Source: Alteromonas macleodii ATCC 27126 (GTDB lineage: Bacteria > Pseudomonadota > Gammaproteobacteria > Enterobacterales > Alteromonadaceae). Taken from it: a DNA stretch of 64,000 nt. A model generated the notes under the pieces. The model was given only the letters and a program-made list of their open reading frames with translations, had not been told where the DNA came from and did not search any database. The position numbers and the translations under genes are program-made. Of this stretch, positions 56,441-64,000 are shown piece by piece. Position 1 is the stretch's first letter; each line of letters starts with the position of its first letter. The DNA lies in assembly GCF_000172635.2 (NCBI RefSeq), contig NC_018632.1:3224001-3288000 (forward strand). The letters are read 5' to 3'.

Positions 56441-57313
56441 ATGTTTAATTCTATCGCGCTTGTTGGTGGTACTCATGGAAATGAAACCAGTGGTATTCAG
56501 CTTATTCGAAACTGGCAACAGTTTGGGCTACCTTCGCGATTTAATGAGCTAGATGTTTCGTTAAGCATCGCCAATGAAGCGGCCATTGCGGCAAACGTTC
56601 GTTTCGTAGACGAAGACTTAAACCGTCAGTTTACCTTTGAACGTTTATCGAATAACAATTCTGCGAAAGAAGCTGAGCTTGCTAAGGCTCTTAACCAACA
56701 GTTAGGGCCTAAGGGTGATTCGAACACAGATTTTGTGATTGATATTCACAACACCACCAGCGAAATGGGTGCTACGCTTATCATTTTGGAAGCGGATGAA
56801 TTTCATATTCAGCTGGCGCGATACGTAAAGCAACAAATGCCAGAAGCCAACATTTTGGTAGAAGACGAAAAGCCCTACCTTGAACATGGTTACCTGTGCA
56901 CCACTGGTAAGAAAGGTGTAATGATAGAAGTGGGTGGGCAGCCACAGGGCGTGTTAAGAGAAGATGTTTACCTTCTAACACAAACCATGGCTGAAGCAAT
57001 ATTGGATTTTTGTGCCGCGTATAATAAAGGGCAAATTAATACTGACGCTTTGCCTGCCTGTGAAGCTTTTCGTTTAGGCGATAATGTGTCTTTTCCGTTA
57101 GATGCTAATGGAAAACGTACCGCCATGATCCATCATTCACTGCAAGATAACGATTTCAAACCTCTCATACCTGGGGCACCGGTATTTCGGACGTTTGACG
57201 GCAAAGATATCGTGTGGGAAAACGAAACTGAAACCTACCCGCACTTTATTAATGAAGCCGCTTATTTCAAACTGGATGTGGCATTTGCCACCGCTGAACG
57301 AATAATGCTTTAA
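56441..57313 (+). CDS. AstE/AspA-family zinc deacylase (aspartoacylase-like)
   Basis: The 290-residue product has the family's first zinc motif ALVGGTHGNETSGIQLIRNW (residues 6-25), the substrate segment DEDLNRQF and the third ligand in FVIDIHNTTSEMGATLIIL. The C-terminal beta domain suits aspartoacylase rather than succinylglutamate desuccinylase. It would release acetate or another acyl group from an N-acyl amino acid. It stands alone after a 220-base gap, so the substrate is open. Confidence 0.87.
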   Translation: MFNSIALVGGTHGNETSGIQLIRNWQQFGLPSRFNELDVSLSIANEAAIAANVRFVDEDLNRQFTFERLSNNNSAKEAELAKALNQQLGPKGDSNTDFVIDIHNTTSEMGATLIILEADEFHIQLARYVKQQMPEANILVEDEKPYLEHGYLCTTGKKGVMIEVGGQPQGVLREDVYLLTQTMAEAILDFCAAYNKGQINTDALPACEAFRLGDNVSFPLDANGKRTAMIHHSLQDNDFKPLIPGAPVFRTFDGKDIVWENETETYPHFINEAAYFKLDVAFATAERIML

Positions 57314-57400
57314 GCGTAAGTTATCTTGTTATTTGACTTACCAGCAAGAGAATAACAAAAGCACAGTCAGAAAGGCTATTGGGCCCTGATGGGCCCTCAG

Positions 57401-58690
57401 CTAAAAGAGTTCTATTTTTGGCTCTCGCGCCTCTTCAAACTCATTTTTCTCTTCTGGTGAAGATTCATTGATGTCAAAATGGATTTTACGCTGATCTTCC
57501 ATAACGTATTTTTCAAACATTTCTTTCGTGCTTAAATTAAAAGACTCGTCAAAATGTTCGCGATTATTGATGTAAGACGAGAATTGTCCGAACAAGCTAA
57601 CAATGGCATCTTGCTCTAACTTCACGTGTTCGGTGCGCTGGCGAATAATATCTTGGAATTGAATCTTGGCTATTGCACCACTCACTTTAGACGCCACTTC
57701 CGTCGCGCTTTGTGAAAAACATGCCAGCATTTTGGGATTAAGTTCTTCTAACACCCGATAGTGGCTCGTAATGTTTTCTAACGATTCAGAAAACCCCGTT
57801 AATAGTTCACGCGTGTCGTTAGCACGCGTTGAATTAAGCATTTTCTCTCCCTGATGATGCGCGGCATCAAGAGCGGACTTTATACCTGATTCTATTTTTT
57901 CAGCCGCTTCTGAAGACTGGGAAGACAATATACGTACTTGCTCTGCCACTACCGCAAAGCCCCTTCCGTATTCTCCGGCTCTAGCTGCTTCGATAGCCGC
58001 ATTTAGCGCTAATAAGTTGGTTTGTGAAGCAATATTTTTAACCAGTTCGGTGAGTTCTTTGAGGTTCTCAACTTCACGCATTACCCCTTGAATCGCTTCT
58101 GTATCTGCGATTTGCTGTTCCCGCTGGGTGCTTATCATGGCTTTAATACTCGATAAGCGCTTTGCAGCTAGCTCAAACTCATCGGCGCTTTTTTCTTTGC
58201 AGCTAAGCGCGTTCTTTTGCCCTAACTCAACGTTATCTATACTGTCTTGAATGCTACTTTCAATTTCGTACAGCGCCTTCATCAATTCCATCGATGCATC
58301 TTCTGTGATGGCGCTTATGCCGTCCATTTGGCCTTTGAGGATGGCTACATATTCACTGACTTGAGCATGTGTTTCGTTGAGTTGATCAGAAGTTTCTTGT
58401 AAGTAACTCTCCTGTTTATTAAGACTGGCTTTGAATACGCTTGTTTGCCTATGCGAATACCATGTAATAAAACTCAAGAAACCCAGTATTGTGGCAACGG
58501 TACCTGCTTGCCCATTTAATAGCTGTGGCGATATATTCAACGAAATTGCCATGCTCAATATAGACACACCAACCAAACCGCTCCAAAGTAAAAGTGAGTC
58601 CTGAACTTTGTTCGTCTTATCCTTAAGCACTTTAAACTTCTCAGCGAGTACCAACTCATAATACTGCTTTGTTTTTTCAAGTACTTTCAT
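57401..58690 (-). CDS. Methyl-accepting chemotaxis-type receptor, short membrane anchor
   Basis: The 429-residue protein has two closely spaced hydrophobic segments (about 32-50 and 60-78) with almost no periplasmic loop. A cytoplasmic coiled-coil MCP domain follows, with the signaling tip [40 protein letters not shown]. The end is acidic and lacks a CheR-binding pentapeptide. The sensor must be cytoplasmic or intramembrane. It is the last gene of the chemosensory operon. Confidence 0.9.
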   Translation of the reverse strand: MKVLEKTKQYYELVLAEKFKVLKDKTNKVQDSLLLWSGLVGVSILSMAISLNISPQLLNGQAGTVATILGFLSFITWYSHRQTSVFKASLNKQESYLQETSDQLNETHAQVSEYVAILKGQMDGISAITEDASMELMKALYEIESSIQDSIDNVELGQKNALSCKEKSADEFELAAKRLSSIKAMISTQREQQIADTEAIQGVMREVENLKELTELVKNIASQTNLLALNAAIEAARAGEYGRGFAVVAEQVRILSSQSSEAAEKIESGIKSALDAAHHQGEKMLNSTRANDTRELLTGFSESLENITSHYRVLEELNPKMLACFSQSATEVASKVSGAIAKIQFQDIIRQRTEHVKLEQDAIVSLFGQFSSYINNREHFDESFNLSTKEMFEKYVMEDQRKIHFDINESSPEEKNEFEEAREPKIELF

Positions 58691-58699
58691 AATCTAACC

Positions 58700-59068
58700 T
58701 TATGCAGTTGGCACCAACTGCTTTACTACACCTAATAACTGCTCTGGCTCAACAGGCTTAACAAGCCAACCTGTCGCGCCCGCCGCTTTCGCTTCTTCGC
58801 GACGACTCTGTTGAGATTCAGTGGTTAACATCAACATAGGGGTGAACCTGAACTTAGACTGCTGTTTCAACGTTTTAATAAGCTCTATGCCGTTCATACC
58901 TGGCATGTTTAAGTCTGTGATAATTAGTTTAGGACTGATTGATTCAAGGGCTGTCATAGCCGCTTCCGCACTCTCTGATTTTGTGACCGTATAGCCCGCT
59001 CGTTTTAATAACATTTCCATGCTCATTAACATGGTGGCCGAGTCATCTACTAAGTGTATTGCGCTCAT
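58700..59068 (-). CDS. CheY-like single-domain response regulator
   Basis: The 122-residue receiver starts at ATG 59068 and has the acidic pair DD at residues 8-9, phospho-acceptor D52 in LIITDLNMPG, and the conserved T and K in MLTTES and WLVKPVEPEQL. There is no output domain. It lies between the ParA-like gene and the receptor gene, separated by 16 and 9 bases, so it is part of the operon. Confidence 0.93.
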   Translation of the reverse strand: MSAIHLVDDSATMLMSMEMLLKRAGYTVTKSESAEAAMTALESISPKLIITDLNMPGMNGIELIKTLKQQSKFRFTPMLMLTTESQQSRREEAKAAGATGWLVKPVEPEQLLGVVKQLVPTA

Positions 59069-59084
59069 TGCATTACCTCTCGTG

Positions 59085-59818
59085 TTAGCCAATTAATTGT
59101 TTACATAATTCAGTATAGTCATGTGCGCCACGACTGTTAGGAGCATAGGCAAATACAGGCTTATTCTCTGCAAATGCCTCGGCGAGTTTGATGCTCTTTC
59201 TAATGGGATTAAGCACTTTGCTTCGTCCATAGCGCCCGTACCAGTTACTTAACTCCTGTCTGTGCAGCTTTAGATTTTGTTCTACCATGACAGGTAAAAT
59301 AGTGGTTTGGTTGCTCTAAACTTTCGCTCTGCCATTGCATTTCTGCAGGCATTGAGCAGTTTCTGAACACCGTCACTTGCCAGTGGAAGGGGTGTTGCTG
59401 GAATAATAATGTCGGTCGCTGCCGATAGCGCAGCCATAAGCTGCGGGCTCAATGTTGGCGGCGTATCAATAAGAACAATATCGAAATGTTTCGTTACCGC
59501 TTCCGAGTCGCACCAGTTACGCAATACATCTAGCGTGATTTCTTCATTTGTATTCGCATTACAAGTATCAACATCGGTGGCATATATGTTGTCAGCGCAC
59601 TTCACAATAGAGGTAAAGAAGGTGTTGAGAGGCAGTTCAGTTATATCGCTTTGTTGAACGCACCCTAGTGCTTTTAAGCCATGCATAACATGGCCTTGAT
59701 TATCAAGATCCAACACAATGACCCGTTTATTCGCTTGTGCGAAGCCATAAGCAAGATTTACCACCGTAGTGGTTTTCGCCGTACCGCCTTTGCGATTAGC
59801 TACCGTGATCACTCTCAT
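59085..59818 (-). pseudogene. ParA/MinD-like ATPase, single-base frameshift
   Basis: ATG 59818 begins MRVITVANRKGGTAKTTTVVNLA, a deviant Walker A with signature lysine K10, followed by VLDLDNQGH and VLIDTPPTLSPQ. The frame breaks after KPLFYL and stops at 59282, then resumes in the next frame as MVEQNLKLHRQELSNWYGRYG to 59085. Adding one T to the T4 run at 59296-59299 restores PLFLPVMVEQNL and a single protein of about 244 residues. ParA relatives position chemosensory arrays in other bacteria. Its ATG overlaps the STAS-like stop by 4 bases. Confidence 0.88.
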
Positions 59819-60072
59819 TCGAACCACACTTTACTCTGCTTGTTTTGCATCATTTCAGTCAGCCAATATAGTGCATCAGCTTCAGGCCACACGCTCACTT
59901 TTGGCTTTTTCGCTAGCAATACCTGATACACAGCGGTATGTGCGCTACCTAAGGCTTTTAAATTAACTTGTCGGGAAGTCTCTTCATTCAACCAAGCAAA
60001 GAGCGCTTCAGCTTCTTCTATTTCACAGTGCCCGGTCATGACCGCGACTTTCTTTTTGTAAGTTATAGGCAT
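59815..60072 (-). CDS. Small STAS-like protein of the chemosensory operon
   Basis: The 85-residue product overlaps cheA by 10 bases and the ParA-like gene by 4. The segment EIEEAEALFAWLNEETSRQVNLKALGSAHTAVYQVLLAKKP has the pattern of degenerate STAS-like proteins in alphaproteobacterial and gammaproteobacterial signalling loci. That similarity is from memory, not a search. Tight coupling on both sides makes it a real gene. It may link CheA and ParA; the role is unknown. Confidence 0.75.
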   Translation of the reverse strand: MPITYKKKVAVMTGHCEIEEAEALFAWLNEETSRQVNLKALGSAHTAVYQVLLAKKPKVSVWPEADALYWLTEMMQNKQSKVWFE

Positions 60073-62693
60073 TTTGCTAATACCTCTTGAACGTTGATAA
60101 TCAATAACACACGCCCGTCGCCAAGCAGCGCCGTTCCCGAGAAGTGAGCGTATCCGGCCAACACGCCTTCAAGCGGTTTTTGAATAACGTCAATCCCTTC
60201 GTGAAATTTATCAATGATTAATCCAAACTCTCCCTGAGGCGTTGATACCACAAGAATTGAATGCTCTTCCCTTTCTTCGGCTGCTTCGAAACCTAACGCT
60301 TCACGCAAGTCACAAAGAGGTATGAGCTTTTCGCGGATAACCAGTACGTGTTCGTTGCGAATACGCTGGATATCGGCAGTAGGCACTTTGACAGTCTCAA
60401 CGACGGCATCCATTCCAACACCAAACATTTGGTCGTTCACTTCGAACATCATTACTCGGTTCACTGACATAGTTTGGGGCAGCAATAGTTTGAAAGTACT
60501 TCCTACTCCCACTTCGCTTTGCATTTCGATTGTGCCGCCGGCCTGACTAACCATCGTTTTTACCGCATCCATTCCAACGCCGCGCCCAGATAAATCTGAC
60601 ACTTGCTCAGACGTTGAAAAACCAGCGGCAAAGATTAACTGTAGCGCTTCATTATCATCCAAGTTTTCAAGCTGCGTTTCGCTGATAACCCCTTTTTGAA
60701 ATGCCAAAAGCTTAATTTTTTGAGGGTCAATGCCTTTACCATCATCGCGAATCTCTATGATTACACTATCATCAAGCGGCGTTGCGATGAGGTCGATGCG
60801 ACCTACTTCAGGTTTTCCTGCTGCAAGCCGCTCTGCAGGAGACTCTATGCCGTGATCTATGCTATTTCTTAGCAAGTGAATAAGCGGTTCAGATAAGGAC
60901 TCAATTAAATTTTTGTCAAACTCGGTATCTTCTCCCTGCATACACAACTCGATTTTTTTATCGAGCTTTCTGGCTAAATCCCGCACTAAGCGAGGGTAGC
61001 GTTGAAATACGTGGGAAACAGGCACCATACGAATCTGAAGCACTGCACTTTGGAGCGATTCTGTTAATCGGTTAACAATGGAAAAATGGGCTTTGATTTG
61101 CTTACTGAGCTTTCTACTGCCTCCCTCTTCTTCTGCCTGCTTTGCAAGATAAGGCAGAGAATTTTTGGCAACGGTTAGCTCGCCAACAATGTCCATTAAG
61201 TAATCTATTTTTGACTGATCGACCTTGAGCATTTTCACCGCTTGGCGTTCAGCTTTTACAGGAGCAGCTGTGTCTTCTGTCGTTTCTAGTGCCTTAGCTG
61301 GCTGTGTATTAGCTGGCTGTGTAGTCTCAGCTGTCGCGTCATTCGACGTCTGTTGTGCTTGATCGTCATTTGCTTGCGCTTGAATTGTTTCCTCATCTAA
61401 CGCGTTACTAATGGCAACCGCCAGCGCGTCCTCATTTTCAAACTCAGCGCCCAGAATATTACCCACCAGCCCTGCGATAGAAGGAAACATGAACTCAGAT
61501 TTATAGTTATCCGAATTAAGTAGTGCGAGCTGTTGTGTCAGCATTGCTCGTTCATGCAATGCTAGGTTTTTTGGCTTAGACGCTTCTCTCTTTGAGTCGC
61601 CTGCTTCGTTTGCCGAACTATTACCGACTTCAGGAGACGTATTCATATTAGTGTCTTTACCTGAACATCCATCCTCTCGGATTTCGTTATTAAGAAAACT
61701 CAAATCGTCGATTGAAGATAGCAGGCTCAGCACAGCCCTATTAGCGCTACCATCTTCGCTGTCGTCAAAGTTCAGTGAGGCAAGCAGTAGTCCAGCGCTA
61801 GCATGCACTTGCTCTATATCTGTGTCATTCAGGGCACTGTTTAAGGTTTCGTCGTCGATAGTCTCGACGCACTTTTGAATTTTACCGGTGCATGCAGCTT
61901 TTAAGGCTTGAGTGGAAAAACTAACGCAAGAGTACTGCCCCTCGTAATACGCCATATGCTGTTTAATTTCATCTTCGCCGGCAACGCCAAGCGCTTTGAT
62001 TGAAGTGAAACAGTTATAGATATCTGCATCTTCGCCTAATTCGGGCATTTCAATATTAAACGCCTTTATTCCAGGTAAGGCTACGGTGACATTTATTGGG
62101 TCTTCTCCGCGAAAGAAGCAGCCTTCGTCGGGCGTGTACTGAATGAAATAGCAGTCTGGGCCAGTCGCTTTACAAAGTAGGTCTAAGTCAGCGTTTCTAC
62201 CAAAATTGACGATCAGTGCTATGTGCTCTTCGCTTAGCGTTTGCGGGTCAGCTATTGGGCTTTCGTTGTTAACCGTGGCGCTGCTTTCATCGACTTCACT
62301 CGAAGCTGTCGGGTCGATAAAGTGTCTTAATTGAGCACTAAGCTGTGTCGATATTGGTTTCCATTGCTCTACATTCTGAGAACCTACTTCGAGCTCGTCG
62401 AACCATATTGAAATTTGGTCTAAGGCTTCAAGCAACAAATCGCCTATATCATCGCTGTAGGTGACCTCGTTAGACCTTACACTATCAAGCAAATCTTCTG
62501 CTGCGTGAGCCAAGCGAGTTAAAGGTTTAATATCAAATAAATCAGAAGAACCTTTAATGGTGTGCAGGTCGCGAAAAATTTTGTCCACACGCTCAGAAGC
62601 TGGGCCCGACGACTGAATTTCTAAAAGCTCTTGGCTCGCCGACTCTAAATTCTCGCGGGACTCGCCAATAAACACATCAAGTAATTCACTCAT
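60063..62693 (-). CDS. cheA: Chemotaxis histidine kinase CheA
   Basis: From ATG 62693 the 876-residue kinase has an N-terminal Hpt domain with H44 in FRDLHTIKGSS. A long poorly conserved acidic middle of about 350 residues follows, then a dimerisation domain (KIDYLMDIVGELTVAKNSL), a HATPase domain (LIHLLRNSIDHGIESP, DDGKGIDP, GRGVGMDAVK) and a C-terminal CheW-like domain (MFGVGMDAVVETVKVP). It is longer than E. coli CheA because of the middle. No separate cheW or cheB is seen in the window. Confidence 0.95.
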   Translation of the reverse strand: MSELLDVFIGESRENLESASQELLEIQSSGPASERVDKIFRDLHTIKGSSDLFDIKPLTRLAHAAEDLLDSVRSNEVTYSDDIGDLLLEALDQISIWFDELEVGSQNVEQWKPISTQLSAQLRHFIDPTASSEVDESSATVNNESPIADPQTLSEEHIALIVNFGRNADLDLLCKATGPDCYFIQYTPDEGCFFRGEDPINVTVALPGIKAFNIEMPELGEDADIYNCFTSIKALGVAGEDEIKQHMAYYEGQYSCVSFSTQALKAACTGKIQKCVETIDDETLNSALNDTDIEQVHASAGLLLASLNFDDSEDGSANRAVLSLLSSIDDLSFLNNEIREDGCSGKDTNMNTSPEVGNSSANEAGDSKREASKPKNLALHERAMLTQQLALLNSDNYKSEFMFPSIAGLVGNILGAEFENEDALAVAISNALDEETIQAQANDDQAQQTSNDATAETTQPANTQPAKALETTEDTAAPVKAERQAVKMLKVDQSKIDYLMDIVGELTVAKNSLPYLAKQAEEEGGSRKLSKQIKAHFSIVNRLTESLQSAVLQIRMVPVSHVFQRYPRLVRDLARKLDKKIELCMQGEDTEFDKNLIESLSEPLIHLLRNSIDHGIESPAERLAAGKPEVGRIDLIATPLDDSVIIEIRDDGKGIDPQKIKLLAFQKGVISETQLENLDDNEALQLIFAAGFSTSEQVSDLSGRGVGMDAVKTMVSQAGGTIEMQSEVGVGSTFKLLLPQTMSVNRVMMFEVNDQMFGVGMDAVVETVKVPTADIQRIRNEHVLVIREKLIPLCDLREALGFEAAEEREEHSILVVSTPQGEFGLIIDKFHEGIDVIQKPLEGVLAGYAHFSGTALLGDGRVLLIINVQEVLAKCL

Positions 62694-63063
62694 TGGCTTC
62701 CCCCCCAATCACTGCACTTACTACTGACTTCAACGTGTCTGCATCCACAGGCTTCGTCATGTAATAGTTTGCTCCACATTGATAGGCTCGTTCGGCATCT
62801 TGATTAGCCGACTCGGTGCTTATCATGATAATGGGGACAGCACGTAGTGCCTCATTGAGCCGTATTTCCTTACATAGCCTATAACCGTCCATCTTTGGCA
62901 TGTTCACATCAACAAGGAACAAGTCCACGTTTGTACCTATAGCTTTCTCAAGCGCTTCTACACCATTCTCCGCCTCTTCGATAATTCTGTCAGGCGAAGT
63001 CACCAGCATTTTGTGGAACATTCTTACCGTAGAGGCATCATCAACAATCATTACTGTTTTCAT
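62686..63063 (-). CDS. cheY: CheY-like single-domain response regulator
   Basis: From ATG 63063 the 125-residue receiver has DD at residues 8-9, phospho-acceptor D52 in LFLVDVNMPKMDGY, MISTES and the conserved lysine in YMTKPVD. It follows cheR by one base and overlaps cheA by 8 bases. The position marks it as a direct target of this CheA. Confidence 0.94.
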   Translation of the reverse strand: MKTVMIVDDASTVRMFHKMLVTSPDRIIEEAENGVEALEKAIGTNVDLFLVDVNMPKMDGYRLCKEIRLNEALRAVPIIMISTESANQDAERAYQCGANYYMTKPVDADTLKSVVSAVIGGEANE

Positions 63064-63064
63064 G

Positions 63065-63919
63065 TTATGCCCCTCCTGCAAGTGGCTTCTGGTAAGCAAT
63101 CACATCACCGAATTTGCGTACTTTAAACATAGACGAAATACGGCTCATAGATTCGCTGTGTCCCAAAAAGATATAGCCGCCAGGCTTCATGGCGTCGTAA
63201 AGCACGTGCGCCGCTTTTTTTCGAGATTCATCATCAAAATAAATAAGCAGGTTGCGACAAAAAATAAGGTCAAAATGCCGAAACTGTTTCATGTTGCTGC
63301 CCGACAAAATATTAGCCAATGTGAATGACACCGACTCACGAATATCTTCACTAAGCTGGAATTGCCCATTGATTTCTTTGAAATACTTCTTCACCAGCGG
63401 GAGCGGAATGTTCTGAACAGAGCGCTTGGAATAAAGCCCTTTTTTTGCTGATGCCAGCACGTTGCTGTCAATATCAGAAGAGATGAGCTCTACATCTCTG
63501 TGCGCCAACCCTTTCCAATACTCGATAAGATATATCGCTATTGAGTATGGCTCTTCGCCCGTACTTGAGGGTACTGACCAAATGCGCAAATCTTCTCCGG
63601 CAGGACGATAACCGTCTAACTCATCCATTATTTCTCTTGTCATCGCTTCAAATTGATATTCTTCGCGAAAGAAATACGTTTCATTGACAGTCATTGAATT
63701 CACGAGGTTTTGAAATTCTTCACCTGACGCTTGGAATCGCATGTAAGTGAAGTAACCTTTAAAGCTCGTATGACCTGTAGCCTTCATGCGTTCATGAAGA
63801 CGTTTGTCTACAAAATAGCGCTTCGAGTCTTCGAAATGGATCCCGGTTTTTCGGTAAAACATAGAGCGGAACCGTTCGAAATCGGCAGCACCTATTTTGT
63901 CTAGTGCTACACTATTCAT
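63065..63919 (-). CDS. cheR: Chemoreceptor glutamate methyltransferase CheR
   Basis: The 284-residue product has the CheR N-terminal helical domain (FRSMFYRKTGIHFEDSKRYFVDKRL) and the SAM-binding domain with MTVNETYFFREEYQFEAM, WSVPSSTGEEPYSIAIYL and FDLIFCRNLLIYFDDESRKK. It methylates receptor glutamates. It is the first visible gene of the operon; the remaining 81 bases of the window upstream show no gene. Confidence 0.95.
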   Translation of the reverse strand: MNSVALDKIGAADFERFRSMFYRKTGIHFEDSKRYFVDKRLHERMKATGHTSFKGYFTYMRFQASGEEFQNLVNSMTVNETYFFREEYQFEAMTREIMDELDGYRPAGEDLRIWSVPSSTGEEPYSIAIYLIEYWKGLAHRDVELISSDIDSNVLASAKKGLYSKRSVQNIPLPLVKKYFKEINGQFQLSEDIRESVSFTLANILSGSNMKQFRHFDLIFCRNLLIYFDDESRKKAAHVLYDAMKPGGYIFLGHSESMSRISSMFKVRKFGDVIAYQKPLAGGA

Positions 63920-64000
63920 CGGCGTTTCTCACTTGATTACGAATTAGTGAAATAACAAACTGAATGTAGTTATGATTCGGAAATCGGCTTTCAACAGTTT

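Noticed and set aside
57381..57396. GGGCCC-TGAT-GGGCCC repeat between the convergent deacylase and receptor genes as a terminator
   Set aside because: The stem is short, each arm is self-palindromic, and no T-run follows on either strand.

Overview
The window looks like chromosome from a marine gammaproteobacterium of the genus Alteromonas or a close relative. This is inferred from family content and gene order: a NagR-type GlcNAc locus with a TonB receptor, the ubiI-ubiH-pepP-ygfB-ssrS block, pdhR-aceEF-lpdA next to ampE-ampD, and nadC-pilA-pilC-pilD-coaE-zapD-yacG. Almost all of it is conserved backbone. I found no tRNA or rRNA genes, prophage, insertion sequence or CRISPR array.

Layout. 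Positions 1-11.3 kb hold a chitin/N-acetylglucosamine locus: nagA, a SIS-type nagB, a GlcNAc kinase, a GH20 hexosaminidase and a TonB-dependent receptor. Opposite them is a LacI-type regulator overlapping a tryptophan-halogenase-like flavoprotein. Three copies of one palindromic operator sit before the receptor and before the kinase operon. 11.4-17.3 kb is a mixed set: a LysR regulator, a DHH phosphoesterase, an M24 peptidase, an EamA transporter and an M28 peptidase. 17.4-17.65 kb holds five copies of a REP-like GGGGTCAGAGTA element. 17.66-29.9 kb follows the E. coli order ubiI-ubiH-pepP-ygfB-(zapA)-ssrS-fau-rpiA/serA. It differs in that no zapA is visible, and ribokinase, nucleoside hydrolase and a hybrid histidine kinase lie between 6S RNA and fau. 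30-34.1 kb has two tandem DUF481 outer-membrane proteins, an HDOD protein, a DUF1289 protein and a SIMPL protein. 34.2-40.1 kb has an RND efflux pair, the pump gene frameshifted, with a divergent LysR regulator. 40.3-47.6 kb is the pyruvate dehydrogenase operon with a PdhR operator. 47.9-57.3 kb has ampE/ampD, a retropepsin-like protease, nadC, type IV pilus genes without pilB, coaE, zapD, yacG and an AstE/AspA-family deacylase. 57.4-63.9 kb is a compact chemosensory operon: cheR, a receiver, cheA, a small STAS-like protein, a frameshifted ParA ATPase, a second receiver and a chemoreceptor.

How the genes fit together. Chitin oligomers would enter through the TonB receptor, be cut by the GH20 enzyme, and have their GlcNAc phosphorylated, deacetylated and deaminated, all under the LacI-type regulator. 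The pilus block and the chemosensory operon suggest surface sensing or motility. The most useful anomalies are these: two independent genes frameshifted by the same one-base loss in the same short context; missing zapA and pilB at conserved positions; a tandem met-box-like site before serA; a terminator-like hairpin abutting the M28 start codon; and a ParA/STAS-like pair inside a chemosensory operon.
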